Positions 12,101 through 19,946 of a stretch of DNA of 64,000 nt are shown piece after piece. A model generated the notes under the pieces. The model saw only the letters and a program-made list of their open reading frames with translations. It did no database searches and was not told the origin of the DNA. The translations under genes and the position numbers were made by a program. Within the stretch, counting starts at the first letter, position 1; every line of letters begins with the position of its first letter. The stretch comes from Chitinophagaceae bacterium (GTDB lineage: Bacteria; Bacteroidota; Bacteroidia; Chitinophagales; Chitinophagaceae), in NCBI GenBank assembly GCA_947447265.1, contig CANFKC010000001.1, positions 142,038-206,037 of the forward strand. Direction: 5' to 3'.

Positions 12101-15100
12101 CCGGCAGATAAGTACTGAAGCTGCTACCACCACCAATTGACTCAGATGAAGAGAAAGTTCCGTCATCGTTGTAATCGATCCAGACTTGTACGCCAAAACT
12201 TGGGTAGTACGAAGTGGTAAGATTTAAAGTTGGAGAATAAGTAGAACCAGCCCTCAATGTGCAAGACAAAGAAGTCATGTCTTCATAACTCGTACTTGTA
12301 CATGATGTAGCATCAGTAATGGTACCTGAATAACCATTCAATGTACCGATACTTGCATTCATTGGGAAAGAGCTACATGCGTTAGCAAATGTTGGTAAGC
12401 AGTAAACTGCACAACCTACGTTTGATGATGTAGCAGATGCACCAGAATAAGAACAAGTAACCACGCACTGGAACCACCTTGCAGAAGTAAGACCTGATAC
12501 AGAATAGGTAGTATTGGTAGCACCAGTAATATTGGTGTACGTACCGCCTGCTGATGTAGCAGACTGCCACTGGTAGCTAAGGCCTAAACCTACTATAGTA
12601 GCGCCTGAAAGGCTAAGGTTAAATGTAGTAGCAGAAGTACCTGCAACAGGAGATGAAGCAGCAGTACCACCTGAAGGCGTACCTGAGCAAGCATTTGCGC
12701 CGATACCGGTAACCGCTGTATTGATAGCAGCACCTAAGCCACCACCAGTTACAGTAACGTTGCCGCTATAAACACCTGCTGTTGAAGGAGCTACAAACTT
12801 AACATAAATACTGTTAGATGTTATAGTTGAAGCTGAGTAAGAAATAGTGTAAGAAGTAGCGTAAGTACCACCTGCAGTGCTGCAAACCTGGTAATTACTA
12901 GGTGCAGTTACAGTAACAGTACCTGTTGCAGGTGTAAGATAAGCCGCTGTAAGCACTGTATTTAAAGCAGAAGATGTAGTACTTGTAGCGATAGTACCGA
13001 AGTTCAATGAACTTGGAGTAGTAGAGCCATAAGGAGGAGGATCTTGTATAGTTACAGTGTAATCACGTGCATCACCATAAGAAATTGCTGATGTAGGGCA
13101 AGGGTTAACTGATGGATAAGACGAATAACCGCAGCAGCCATAGTTACCAACAATCCTCATCCTGTGCAAGCCTGGAGTGGCTGTTGAAGGAACCGTCATG
13201 TTGAAAGTAGGCGTAGCCGTAGTTGGGAAGTTAATACCACCCATGCTTTCTGATGTTTCAAAAGTACCGTTATCGTTAAAATCTATCCACAACTGTGTAG
13301 TGAAGCTACTGTAGTAAGATGTAGTCAGGTTTTCAGTAACTGTATAAGTTAAGCTCCTGAACAAAGTACAAGTTAAAGAACCGGTATAGTCTTCATAGCT
13401 GGCAGAAGTACAGCCTGTAACATCACTGATAGAACCAGAACCACCAATTAAACTCTTAATAGAGCAATTCATTGGATAAGAACTACATGGGTTTGCAAAT
13501 GCAGGTGTGCAGCTAGAAGCCGGTAGAACCCATGTTGCAGTAGTAAATGCAGTTGTAGCTGATGAGCCAGAAGCAGAACAAGTCACAACGCATTTGTAGT
13601 AAGTTGTTGAAGCTAAACCAGAGAAAGAATAAGTAGCCAGTGTAGCACCTGAAATGTTAGTATAAGTACCACCCGATGTGCTCGCAGACTGCCATTGGAA
13701 GCTGATGCCACCTGCTGCAGTATAACCAGAACATGTAAGTGTGAAAGTAGTTGCAGCAGCACCTGTAGTTGGAGAGCATGATGCAGTACCTGCAGTTGGC
13801 GTACCAGAACAAATTGATGCACCTGTACCTGTTACTGAAGCGCATACTGCTGATGATAAACCACCACCAGTTACACAGATAGTACCAGAGAATGAACCAG
13901 CAGAACCCGGTGTAAACCTTACAGGGATAGTACCTGCAGCAACTGTAGCACCGGTATAAGCAATAGTATAGCTTGATACCCATGCAGAACCACTATACAC
14001 TTGGAAGTTAGTGTTAGAGCTTACAACCGTAAGGCTGCTTGAAGCCGGCGTTAAATAAGAAGCATTTAATATAAGGTTGGTGGTAGATGAAGAAGTACCA
14101 GTTGTTGTTGGTGAGAATGCAATTGAAGTTGGAGCCAACGTAGCTGCCGGAGGAGGTGGCAGAATGATGATCTTGTAATCACGCGCATCACCATAAGAAA
14201 TAGATGTTGTAGGGCATGGGTTGATGCTTGGGTAAGCAGCACCGCCGCAACATTGGTAGTTAGTTACTTCCCTCATTATGTGAGTACCCACTGTTGCTGT
14301 TGTTGGTATAGCAATAGTAACTACCGGTGAAGATGAAGAGAATGCACCACCGCCGCCTACGCTTTCTGAAGTAGCGAAAGTACCATCATCATTATAATCT
14401 ATCCAGAACTGTGTATGCAAGCTACTGTAGTAACTTCCAGACATAGCCAGGCTTACATTATAAGTAACACCACCTGTTAAAGAGCAAGACAATGAAGTCA
14501 TATTTTCATAGCTTGTACTTGTACATGCAGAGCCATCGCTTATAGTACCTGTAGTACCTATCAATGTGCCAATACTGCCGGACATTGGATAAGAGCTACA
14601 AGGGTTAGCGAATGCAGGTAAGCAATAAATTGCAACACCAACAACGTTCGATGCTGCGCTTGCGCCTGAATAAGTACAACCCACAACACACTTGAAGTAA
14701 GTAGCCGAAGTAAGGCCCGATACCGTATAAGTAGCATTGGTTGCACCTGTAATATTAGAGTAAGTACCACCTGATGTGGTAGCAGACTGCCATTGGTAAG
14801 TTAAACCTAAACCGATAGATGTACCGGAAAGGCTGAACGTAAATGAACTACTTGAAGTACCGGTTGGCGCTGACACGCTTGCAGTACCCGGAGTAGGAGT
14901 GCCGCTACATGCATTTGCGCTTACACCTGTAAGGGATGCACAAACTGCAGATGACAAACCACCACCTGATACACAAACTGTACCAGTGTAAGTACCCGGT
15001 GTACCTGGCGCTACAAAATGTACATATACGCTATTAGCTGATACTGCGCTACCTGAATAAGAGATAGTGTAAGAGCTGGTATAAGTACCACCCGCTGTTG

Positions 15101-16904
15101 CACAAACCTCGTAGTTAGCTGATGCAGTTACGGTAAGCGTACCGCTAGAAGCAGTAAGGAACGCTGCGTTTAACACAGTAGCCTGTGATGCTGACGTAGA
15201 GCTGGTACCGATAGTACCGAAGTTCAACGTAGTTGGCGCTAAAGATGCCATTGGAGGAGGCGCTGCGATCGTAACTGAATAGTCACGGCAATCACCATAG
15301 GAAATTGCAGATGTAGGGCAAGGGTTCATGCTCGGGTATGCAGACGCGCCGCAGCACTGATAGTTACCTACAATCCTCATTCTGTGTAAACCTACCGCAG
15401 CAGTAGCTGGAATTGCCAGAACCGCTGTTGGAGTAGGCGTACTTGAATAACCATTACCACCTACACTTTCAGAAGTTTCGAAAGTACCGTTATCGTTAAA
15501 GTCAATCCAAACCTGCTCATTAAAGCTACTGTAATAAGTAGTACTAGTATTTAATGTAGCGGTATAAGAAAGAGATTGATAAAGTGTACAAGTCATAGAA
15601 GCAGAATAATCTTCATAGCTTGAACCAGTACATGCAGTGTTATCAGTAATAGAACCTGTAGCACCTACAAGGTTTTTGATAGATGTAGTCATTGGATAAG
15701 AACTACAAGCATTTGCAAATGCTGGTGTGCAAGATGACGCAGGAATAGCCCATGTAGCCAATACAGGGGATGTAGTAGCAGAAGAACCTGATGCAGTACA
15801 AGTAACAAGACACCTGTAGTAGGTGTTAGATGTCATACCTGAAAAACTGTAAGATGAAGTAGTAGCACCTGTAATATTAGTATAGGTACCGCCTGCACTT
15901 GCAGAAGACTGCCACTGGAAAGTAATGCTGCCTGCACTTGTATAACCAGTGGTCGATAATGTAAAGGTAGTACCTGTAGAACCAGTAGTAGGGCTCACAC
16001 TGCCGGTACCTGCTGTTGGGGTACCAGAGCAAACTGCCGCTGAAGTACCGCTAACTGATGCGCAAACCGCTGATGACAAACCGCCACCACTTACGCAAAC
16101 AGAACCAGAATAAGAACCTGCAGAAGCCGGAGCAACAAAATGTATTGGAATAGTTGCTGCAGAAACGCCTGCGCCAGAGAAAGATATAGTGTAGCTGCTA
16201 ACCCACGCACTGCCATTATAAACTTCAAAGTTTGATGGAGCAGTTACAGTAAGGTTACCTGTTGATGTAGAAAGATAAGATGCACTAAGAACTGTATTTA
16301 AAGTACCTGATGTAGAACCTGCAAGTACCGCGCCGAAAGCACGTGAACTTGGTGTAAGAGATGCTGTTGGAGGAGGTGTTGCAACGTTGATCGTATAATC
16401 ACGGTCTTCACCATAATAATAGCCGCCGCAAGGGTTGATTGAAGGATAGTGTGCACCACCATAGTTGGCATCATTAACAGCAACCCTCATACGACGGTTA
16501 CCTGGGTAAACACCACCCGCAAGGGTAATATTAAATATGTGGTTACCAGTACCGGATGTAAATCCACCTACACTTTCCGAAGCATCAAATGTTCCGTCAT
16601 AGTTAAAGTCAATCCATATCTGGCCGGAACAAGAATATCCTCCCGGAGTGTTAACCGTAACCGCGTAGGTGCCGCCCATGTACATGGTGCAGGAAAGCGA
16701 CGTCTTGTCAAGGTATCCACTACCATTGCAAGCTGCAGCGTCGCTTATAGAACTGGATACGCCAGTTGCGTTAAAGGAGCCGACGCGCATACCATAGTAC
16801 GAACACGAGCCGTACGCATAGCTAAACGTGGGTGTGCAGTAGGTTTGCGAGTAACCCGCAAAACTGCCTATACACAGTAAGATTAGTAAAATCAGTTTTC
16901 TCAT
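3117..16904 (-). CDS. Giant secreted GEVED-repeat protein with T9SS type A sorting tail
   Basis: This 4,595-residue protein starts at an ATG giving a clear signal peptide (MRKLILLILLCIGSFAGYSQ); the frame is open to 17000, but that extension looks untranslated. Residues about 40-2780 hold eight GEVED modules, each ending in G-D/E-x-RDY (near residues 168, 540, 909, 1282, 1651, 2029, 2395 and 2768). The linkers between them are Ig-like, with repeated CSGTPT and CVSGGGL motifs. Then come Ig-like group-2 repeats (about 2860-3175), a nidogen- or anchor-like domain (about 3290-3475), three 70-residue repeats (about 3530-3775) and a beta-helix-like stretch near 4000. The last 75 residues form a Por/T9SS sorting domain (PNPATDEV, GVYMVEL). 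It is probably a surface adhesin or filament. No catalytic domain was recognised. Confidence 0.9.
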   Translation of the reverse strand: MRKLILLILLCIGSFAGYSQTYCTPTFSYAYGSCSYYGMRVGSFNATGVSSSISDAAACNGSGYLDKTSLSCTMYMGGTYAVTVNTPGGYSCSGQIWIDFNYDGTFDASESVGGFTSGTGNHIFNITLAGGVYPGNRRMRVAVNDANYGGAHYPSINPCGGYYYGEDRDYTINVATPPPTASLTPSSRAFGAVLAGSTSGTLNTVLSASYLSTSTGNLTVTAPSNFEVYNGSAWVSSYTISFSGAGVSAATIPIHFVAPASAGSYSGSVCVSGGGLSSAVCASVSGTSAAVCSGTPTAGTGSVSPTTGSTGTTFTLSTTGYTSAGSITFQWQSSASAGGTYTNITGATTSSYSFSGMTSNTYYRCLVTCTASGSSATTSPVLATWAIPASSCTPAFANACSSYPMTTSIKNLVGATGSITDNTACTGSSYEDYSASMTCTLYQSLSYTATLNTSTTYYSSFNEQVWIDFNDNGTFETSESVGGNGYSSTPTPTAVLAIPATAAVGLHRMRIVGNYQCCGASAYPSMNPCPTSAISYGDCRDYSVTIAAPPPMASLAPTTLNFGTIGTSSTSASQATVLNAAFLTASSGTLTVTASANYEVCATAGGTYTSSYTISYSGSAVSANSVYVHFVAPGTPGTYTGTVCVSGGGLSSAVCASLTGVSANACSGTPTPGTASVSAPTGTSSSSFTFSLSGTSIGLGLTYQWQSATTSGGTYSNITGATNATYTVSGLTSATYFKCVVGCTYSGASAASNVVGVAIYCLPAFANPCSSYPMSGSIGTLIGTTGTISDGSACTSTSYENMTSLSCSLTGGVTYNVSLAMSGSYYSSLHTQFWIDYNDDGTFATSESVGGGGAFSSSSPVVTIAIPTTATVGTHIMREVTNYQCCGGAAYPSINPCPTTSISYGDARDYKIIILPPPPAATLAPTSIAFSPTTTGTSSSTTNLILNASYLTPASSSLTVVSSNTNFQVYSGSAWVSSYTIAYTGATVAAGTIPVRFTPGSAGSFSGTICVTGGGLSSAVCASVTGTGASICSGTPTAGTASCSPTTGAAATTFTLTCSGYTAAGGISFQWQSASTSGGTYTNISGATLATYSFSGLASTTYYKCVVTCSASGSSATTAFTTATWVLPASSCTPAFANPCSSYPMNCSIKSLIGGSGSISDVTGCTSASYEDYTGSLTCTLFRSLTYTVTENLTTSYYSSFTTQLWIDFNDNGTFETSESMGGINFPTTATPTFNMTVPSTATPGLHRMRIVGNYGCCGYSSYPSVNPCPTSAISYGDARDYTVTIQDPPPYGSTTPSSLNFGTIATSTTSSALNTVLTAAYLTPATGTVTVTAPSNYQVCSTAGGTYATSYTISYSASTITSNSIYVKFVAPSTAGVYSGNVTVTGGGLGAAINTAVTGIGANACSGTPSGGTAASSPVAGTSATTFNLSLSGATIVGLGLSYQWQSATSAGGTYTNITGATNTTYSVSGLTSARWFQCVVTCSYSGASATSSNVGCAVYCLPTFANACSSFPMNASIGTLNGYSGTITDATSCTSTSYEDMTSLSCTLRAGSTYSPTLNLTTSYYPSFGVQVWIDYNDDGTFSSSESIGGGSSFSTYLPVISLTLPATATPGTHRMRLVGNYAVCCGGAAYPSVNPCPTTAISYGDARDYTVNVIPPPPAATVAPTSISFSPTLVGSSSATTNVILNATYLTPSTGALTVTSSNSNFEMYNGSAWVSTSYSISYSAATVSAGTIPVRFTPGSTGTFSGTICVSGGGLASAVCASVNGTGATACSGTPTAGTAAVSPTTGAASTAFTLTCTGYTASGGIGFQWEYRNPSGSGTWTTLAGATLSTYTFTGITSSTDYRCVVTCSYSGSSATTSPVTATWVLPASSCTPTFANACSSFPMTTSVKLLVGGSGSIVDNNACTGSSYIDYSSSIGCTLYRSISYTVTENVSTTYYTSFGTQFWIDYNDNGTFESSESMGGNAYGSISTSTPTFSMTVPSGAALGMHRARIVGNYAACCGGAGYPSVNPCPTTAISYGDARDYYVIIQNPPPMSSATPTSLSFGTIAASTTSTAQSTVVTGSFLTPSTDALTVTAPTNFSVCSTSGGTYVSSYAISYSSATVAATSVFVKFNAPSTVGAYSGNVVLSGGGLTPLNIPVTGTSANACSGTPTAGTTVTTPSAGTSATSFTLSLSGSSIGLGLTYQWMQSTTGSSAWTNITGATNATYTFSGLTSSMYYYCLVTCTYSGLNQYSSVARISNYCVPAFANPCSSYPMSGSIGTLVGVSGSISDGTACTSTSYEDRTSLSCSITAGVTYNVTLAMSGSYFGSLHTQFWIDYNDDGTFAASESIGGGGSFGTSAPVITIATPSSATLGSHMMREVTNYQCCGGAAYPSINPCPTTAISYGDARDYRINILPPPPAATLTPTSISFSPTTTGTSSATSTLTLNASYLTPAASNLTVTSSSSAFEVYNGSAWVSSYTIAYTGATVSAGTIGVRFSPASAGSFSGTICVSGGGLASAVCSSVNGTGASPCSGTPTSGTAAVSPTTGSGGTTFTLTCSGYSASGGIGFQWQSSAAGAGSWSNITGATLATYSFTGISSSTDYRCIVTCSYSGVSANTNTTTATWALPASSCTPTYGSASAACSSYSMYAQFAVTGTSGSIADASACSGSGWEDLTSSTSVGFLRGNTFTSTITTGGTYYSSMVSQIWIDYNDDGSFASSESVGGYNYFATPAQAVSITIPSTATPGYHRMRVQVQYACCGFSAYPSMNPCPTTAISYGDCRDYKVNVIAPVACSGTPTAGAVSATPTTGCSPVSTSMYPTAAVGVTGLTYQWQSSATSGGTYTAISGATNYTYAPSVATNTYYNCVLTCTASGGSATSSNQLITANPSGGAFSGTPSACSGSTSTLSNAVSGGTWSSSNTAIATVNPTTGVVTGGAPGTCSILYTTSGCTAVSTTWTTNAAPGTITGTANACVGATSTLANSTPGGTWTSSDTTIARVVTATTTTGTVTGMSAGTCTITYSTGCGSAATVTFTTNSTPSAIIGLSSVCTASVNNFSNTVSGGTWSVSGSATGTTISATTGDLYTATTVGTETVTYAIGSCSTTMTVAVGSSGPSSITGATSVCATATTTLTDAISGGAWTSSNPSIASIGFGTGVVTGMTSGTVTITYSTGCGSPVTASMTVNGSAVSISSATVCSGGTLSLTANTTGSGSFTYSWSGPLSFTSTSATATIGSAATNRSGIYSVSATQSGCTTSTSYWASVDTTPVVSVSATPASICPGGTSNLSVSVTSPASGSTNYTVMAIPYTPYTLTSSTAGPSGDDVASSATIPFSFNYYGTAYSTISICTNGFISIGGSSASYTVASFPTSAVPGAIALFWHDLNGSGITYGTIGTTPNRKFVVNYNNYGDFSGGAPNTGQIVLYETSNVIEMFISKANTASTYNMVCGIQNPGYSLSTTVPGQNNVNYTINNTVAGTAWRFERPVYSYTWTPGSSLSATNIANPVSTGITSTTVYTVTSVDANSGCTAGNVSTNTVNVYTPPTAYTVAPATGCTAGTTITLPNSQATATYQLYRGATPVGSPVTGTGSSISFGTMTVTGTYTIVATLITGGCQTTMTGSCIIYNSPNTYTMTGGSGCSYSGVTIGLSGSDVGVNYQLYLGASAVGSPVAGTASAISFGTVYGAGSYSVVGTATAGGCQTTMTGSSTIAVSPVAYSVTGGNGCTAAGVTVGTSNSETGVSYQMYKNSVVSGSPVTGSTGTGVTFGTQYTTGAYTVLASVGGCNVWQTGADTVNTTPSITLGANPSLCQPATSANISFSSPTGSPTTYSITWGSAAITDGFSNVSGATLSGSAIALTIPSTSIAGVYTGTITVSNGPCSSTSYGFTLTLYAVPAGSITSAVPPCSGYSTSIVFTGTSGATVSYQINHGSIINATLTGGTYTLTTGALTTATTYTLYDVHNPVCSDSINIDTVINPIPMTWVGGTTGVETEWNTTTNWSCGFIPTATDNVIIPSGTTYSPVIAASASGTANNITIASGATVAIGNGGNLNIKGNMTHSGSITGAGSVVLNSSAGSQTISGIGSVNNFELNNPSGATVSVASRFTIKGVATITAGTLATGDSVVFYSDSFGTARLAPVPASGSAITGNVKVTQWIPGGRRAYRFWAHPFSNYIGLDQIQNYIDVTGAGGASNGFTTTASNAPSAFRYDPLFGNSAAASDPGWRPFTSAYVTADSNRIHQYQGIRLYFRGAKGEGLGYGAYVPSSTTVAQSGVLNQGTQTVVLAKGSAANQEYNMVGNPYASPVDIGTSVFNAKVAGAVTGAAYYIWNPFLGSAGQFQAQAIPSVTAVPYYLQANACFQVRAAYNAATMTFTESMKNATSTTSVLKASPDYVALTIYDANYHPWDMLNIKFNDDATNEEDGNYDATKPNSPADLNFYSLSADNKKLTIDGRPYQAESAIPLGIQSNIAQDFIIKSENVALPEGGKVYLHDKLLKQFVLLQQGTEYRFSISSDKQTQGEQRFELSMAPSTVANNKGLQVTMTPNPATDEVTIGFTNGKAEAVSVRVLDLSGVSVYNQNIGTKQNGSISVQLSNFAAGVYMVELTSGDQKVVQRLIKE
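8560..16700 (-). repeat. Eight tandem ~1.1-kb coding repeats inside the giant gene
   Basis: The DNA encoding the RDY end of each GEVED module recurs at about 16400, 15283, 14176, 13058, 11950, 10818, 9718 and 8600, so the period is 1.10-1.13 kb. Modules 2, 4 and 6 (ending PPPM or PPPY) alternate with modules 3, 5 and 7 (ending PPPPAAT). This gives a 2.2-kb higher-order unit. Modules 3 and 7 share long near-identical DNA (for example 9781-9830 and 14241-14290). Confidence 0.85.
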
Positions 16905-16992
16905 GCTGGTGGTTGTTTTTGGTTTTTGTGTTTTGTGATTGTAAAAGGAATTGTTCATTTCATTCGTCCGTGTGCACTGTAGTGGTTGATCT

Positions 16993-17475
16993 CTAGCCAT
17001 AATTCTCTAATTTAGAAGGTGAAGAAATAGGAGAGAGGAGATGAGTAATCAACGACTTTGATTCGGTGAGGAGTACAAACGAAAAAAACCGGGAGCGTGA
17101 GCTGCCAGCCAAAACCTTTCCCGTAACTGTATTTCCATTGTGCTCGTCATAATTAGTATGAATGCAGAAACCCGCATCAGGCGACACACCGTTATTATTA
17201 TTTGTTATTGCTTGCAAATTGTTCGAAAGTATCCAACCAACGGAGCTGTTTAATAGGTAAGAGCAAAACAAGTTAGCAGAAATGTTTTGCATTCCCTGAA
17301 CACGCTCGTTTACGCTATGTCTCAAATTGGTTGTGCCAATGACGACTTCCTCTTTACCCTTTTCCCCCTGGGTAAGGCCCGATGGCAGTCCATTGCCAGT
17401 AAGCTTCGCCTCACCGGCAAAACCCGCCATGCAAAAACTGCACATTAGAATGATGATTGAATAAACCTTTTTCAT
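16993..17475 (-). CDS. Small secreted protein of unknown function
   Basis: This 160-residue frame begins with a convincing signal peptide (MKKVYSIIILMCSFCMAGFA, then GEAKL). The rest has two cysteines and asparagine- and serine-rich stretches, and I recognise no domain. It reads in the same direction as the giant gene and ends 88 bp before that gene's start, so it may be co-transcribed with it. No T9SS tail or lipobox is present. It could be a partner of the giant protein, a decayed gene, or a chance frame behind a real signal peptide. Confidence 0.45.
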   Translation of the reverse strand: MKKVYSIIILMCSFCMAGFAGEAKLTGNGLPSGLTQGEKGKEEVVIGTTNLRHSVNERVQGMQNISANLFCSYLLNSSVGWILSNNLQAITNNNNGVSPDAGFCIHTNYDEHNGNTVTGKVLAGSSRSRFFSFVLLTESKSLITHLLSPISSPSKLENYG

Positions 17476-18337
17476 GTTTTGTGTAGAGTATATGTTTTTA
17501 CTTCTTTCTTTTACTGGTGCGGCTTTCGCAGCGTTAATGATTATTTAAACAATGTTTAACTTTGAGATAAACCGATTGCATTAGTAACAAATACTTTCGA
17601 TATCACTCGCAAGTTATCAAAAAAATTAACAAAAAGCTACTTTCTCATTCAAAAAAATCACCTTTTAACCTTCGGTTAACCAATAAATAACTATTGATTA
17701 GATACTTTCCGATGGTTTTAAGCCATTTAGTTTTTTTTAATGCATACTTGTTTGGCCTGCTATTAACTAAACGTGACTATTGCGTTAAAAGCATTTTAAC
17801 TTTTAGCGAACTTCAAATGTAAGGAAATGAATGTCAAAACACGCAGTTTAATTCACTTTTAACAAATTGATAAAAATACACAAAATTTATATGCGTAAAT
17901 AGCTGTCAATAAAATAATAACACATTAACATAACACAATCAGATATAACCGTTTTGAAAACCCATCTGTTAAAATTATCCAAAAAAAATAGATGCATCTG
18001 TATGCAATTTGGATTTTGTTGCATTTAAACCGGATAACATATAAACTAAGCAGAAAGCATTCATTTTATAGTACTATATAGTATTTTTTTTGTCACTTTA
18101 ACACAACAAACGACAGTTATTAACATATACCAACTCAACGGATGCAAGCATTAATAACCTTTTACAATAAAATAATAACACGCGAATACAAATAGAATTC
18201 CCACCGATTCGAAGTTTGCTACATGAAAACAATTCTAGAACTATTGACGACATACTAAAATATACGTTGATTTTTATGAGCGCAAGCGTTCTACTTACCA
18301 ATATTTGTTTAAAAGCGGACAAACGACAATATATCTG
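17476..18337. other. AT-rich intergenic region between divergent secreted-protein genes
   Basis: About 860 bp with visibly higher A+T than the flanks, many A and T runs, and only short open frames without recognisable domains. No tRNA or repeat was found. It probably holds promoters for both divergent units. Confidence 0.55.
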
Positions 18338-18345
18338 TACATTTG
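18338..18345 (+). promoter_or_regulatory. -7 box of the arylsulfotransferase cluster
   Basis: TACATTTG lies 21 bases before the ATG of the first arylsulfotransferase-like gene. No -33 element was found at normal spacing. Confidence 0.45.
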
Positions 18346-18366
18346 AAGAGGTCAAGAATCCGGCGA

Positions 18367-19896
18367 ATGAAGAAGTGTATAATTTTGCTTTTCCTTAGTC
18401 TGTTTGTATTAAAATCAAACGCACAATGGCAATACCCAGCTCAAGGCAAAGAAATAAACTATAGAATTGCAGGTTTTTCGTTGCCGGAAGTACCACAGAC
18501 AACTCAGTATACGCTTGAAGTGACGGAAGGACTTTATGATAACGAAAATTTTTTCAAGACACATATCATAAAACGGTGTACTTCAAAAACCAACCAGCTA
18601 ATCGTAGAATTACCATCCTGGGGACAAAGTTACACCTGGCGATTCCTTTATACCCATCCCGGAAACAGAACAACAAGTAGCCCGCTTTATCATTTCAGCA
18701 CAGGCAAGCCTCCAGTTGTAGATACTCATCTCTACCGGCTACGAATAATAAAGAATGCAAAAAAATATCAGCAAGCTTATGTCATCTGCGATAAAAGCAG
18801 GGTTATCTATGACATGAAAGGCAATGCGATATGGTACCTGCCAAATATACCTGGTATAATTGAGTCAAACGGAGAAGTACGCGACCTGAAACCAACCTTT
18901 AAAGGCACAATGACCTTCGTTACAAACAATATGGCTTACGAAATAACCTACGACGGTCAGCTACTATGGAAGCCACCCAATATCGGCCAGGTAAGTCAGG
19001 ATAGCATAGAACGCTATCACCACGAAATAAATATACTCAGCAACGGAAACTATATGGTGCTGGGAAACGAACTGATACCCTGGGAATGGCGTAAAGACAG
19101 CAATGGCGATAGCGCACTATCTCTGGTATCTGCAGAACAGATGAGTCAGAATACGGGAAAAACATACCCACGCATTTCATTCGGAACAGTTATTGAATAC
19201 GATCAGGCGAATAATGTAGTCTGGTCATGGCGCTCCTCTCAATATTTTCTGGAGCAACAAACGAACCAAAAAACGTTAAAGAATCTTAAGAATCTTTTCG
19301 ACAGCCACGAAAACGGATTCGCATTCGATGAAAAAAATAAAAACCTGTACGTAAGCTTTAAAAACTTCAGCCAAATATTTAAGATAAATTATCCTGACGG
19401 CATAGTGACAAATGTTTACGGCAAATCCGGCGACCCCATAACCGATCAAAAAGCACCGTTTTGCCATCAGCATAGCGTCAAAATATTTAAAAACGGAAAC
19501 ATTTGCCTTTTTAATAACAACATTTGCCATCCGGATGAAACACCAACTGCATTAATGATGCAAGAGCCTGCCGGAGGAAAGGGAAATCTTAAAAAGATAT
19601 GGGAATATAAATATCCCTATAAAGGCGATTTTACAGAACTCAGAAAAGCCCAGGGAACATCGGGAGGAAATGTAATGGAACTACCCGGCGGTGAAATACT
19701 CGTATCTATGTGCAATCCATATGGCAATGTGTTTATTGTAAGCATGGATAAAAAACTGCTCTGGGATGCAGTACTCGAAGTCTGGAACCTTGTAGAAAAA
19801 AAGTGGTCAGCACAATCGGCATACAGGTACAGCATCATTACCAGTCGCAACAACCTTGGGCACCTTATATGGCGCGAGAATATTGAGGGCCGGTAA
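18367..19896 (+). CDS. Arylsulfotransferase (ASST)-family protein, copy 1
   Basis: This 509-residue protein has a signal peptide (MKKCIILLFLSLFVLKSNAQ), an Ig-like N-terminal domain to about residue 110, and a propeller-like domain. It resembles arylsulfate sulfotransferases, which move sulfate between phenolic compounds in the periplasm without PAPS. Three histidine motifs fit the family's active site: YHHE (about 218), SHEN (about 313) and HQHS (about 366). Assigning them to the catalytic histidines is inference. This copy diverges most from its two neighbours and has a cysteine just before HQHS. The frame is open from 18343, but the ATG at 18367 places the signal peptide correctly. It is first of three tandem paralogs. 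Confidence 0.75.
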   Translation: MKKCIILLFLSLFVLKSNAQWQYPAQGKEINYRIAGFSLPEVPQTTQYTLEVTEGLYDNENFFKTHIIKRCTSKTNQLIVELPSWGQSYTWRFLYTHPGNRTTSSPLYHFSTGKPPVVDTHLYRLRIIKNAKKYQQAYVICDKSRVIYDMKGNAIWYLPNIPGIIESNGEVRDLKPTFKGTMTFVTNNMAYEITYDGQLLWKPPNIGQVSQDSIERYHHEINILSNGNYMVLGNELIPWEWRKDSNGDSALSLVSAEQMSQNTGKTYPRISFGTVIEYDQANNVVWSWRSSQYFLEQQTNQKTLKNLKNLFDSHENGFAFDEKNKNLYVSFKNFSQIFKINYPDGIVTNVYGKSGDPITDQKAPFCHQHSVKIFKNGNICLFNNNICHPDETPTALMMQEPAGGKGNLKKIWEYKYPYKGDFTELRKAQGTSGGNVMELPGGEILVSMCNPYGNVFIVSMDKKLLWDAVLEVWNLVEKKWSAQSAYRYSIITSRNNLGHLIWRENIEGR

Positions 19897-19946
19897 TTAA
19901 TTACATTTATCGCCGAACACTTCCCCGGCTGAAACATCGCATTACT

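Noticed and set aside
3307..16880. Many + strand and other-frame open frames opposite the giant gene
   Set aside because: They are low-complexity mirror translations of the repeat-rich coding strand, without starts, domains or promoter boxes.
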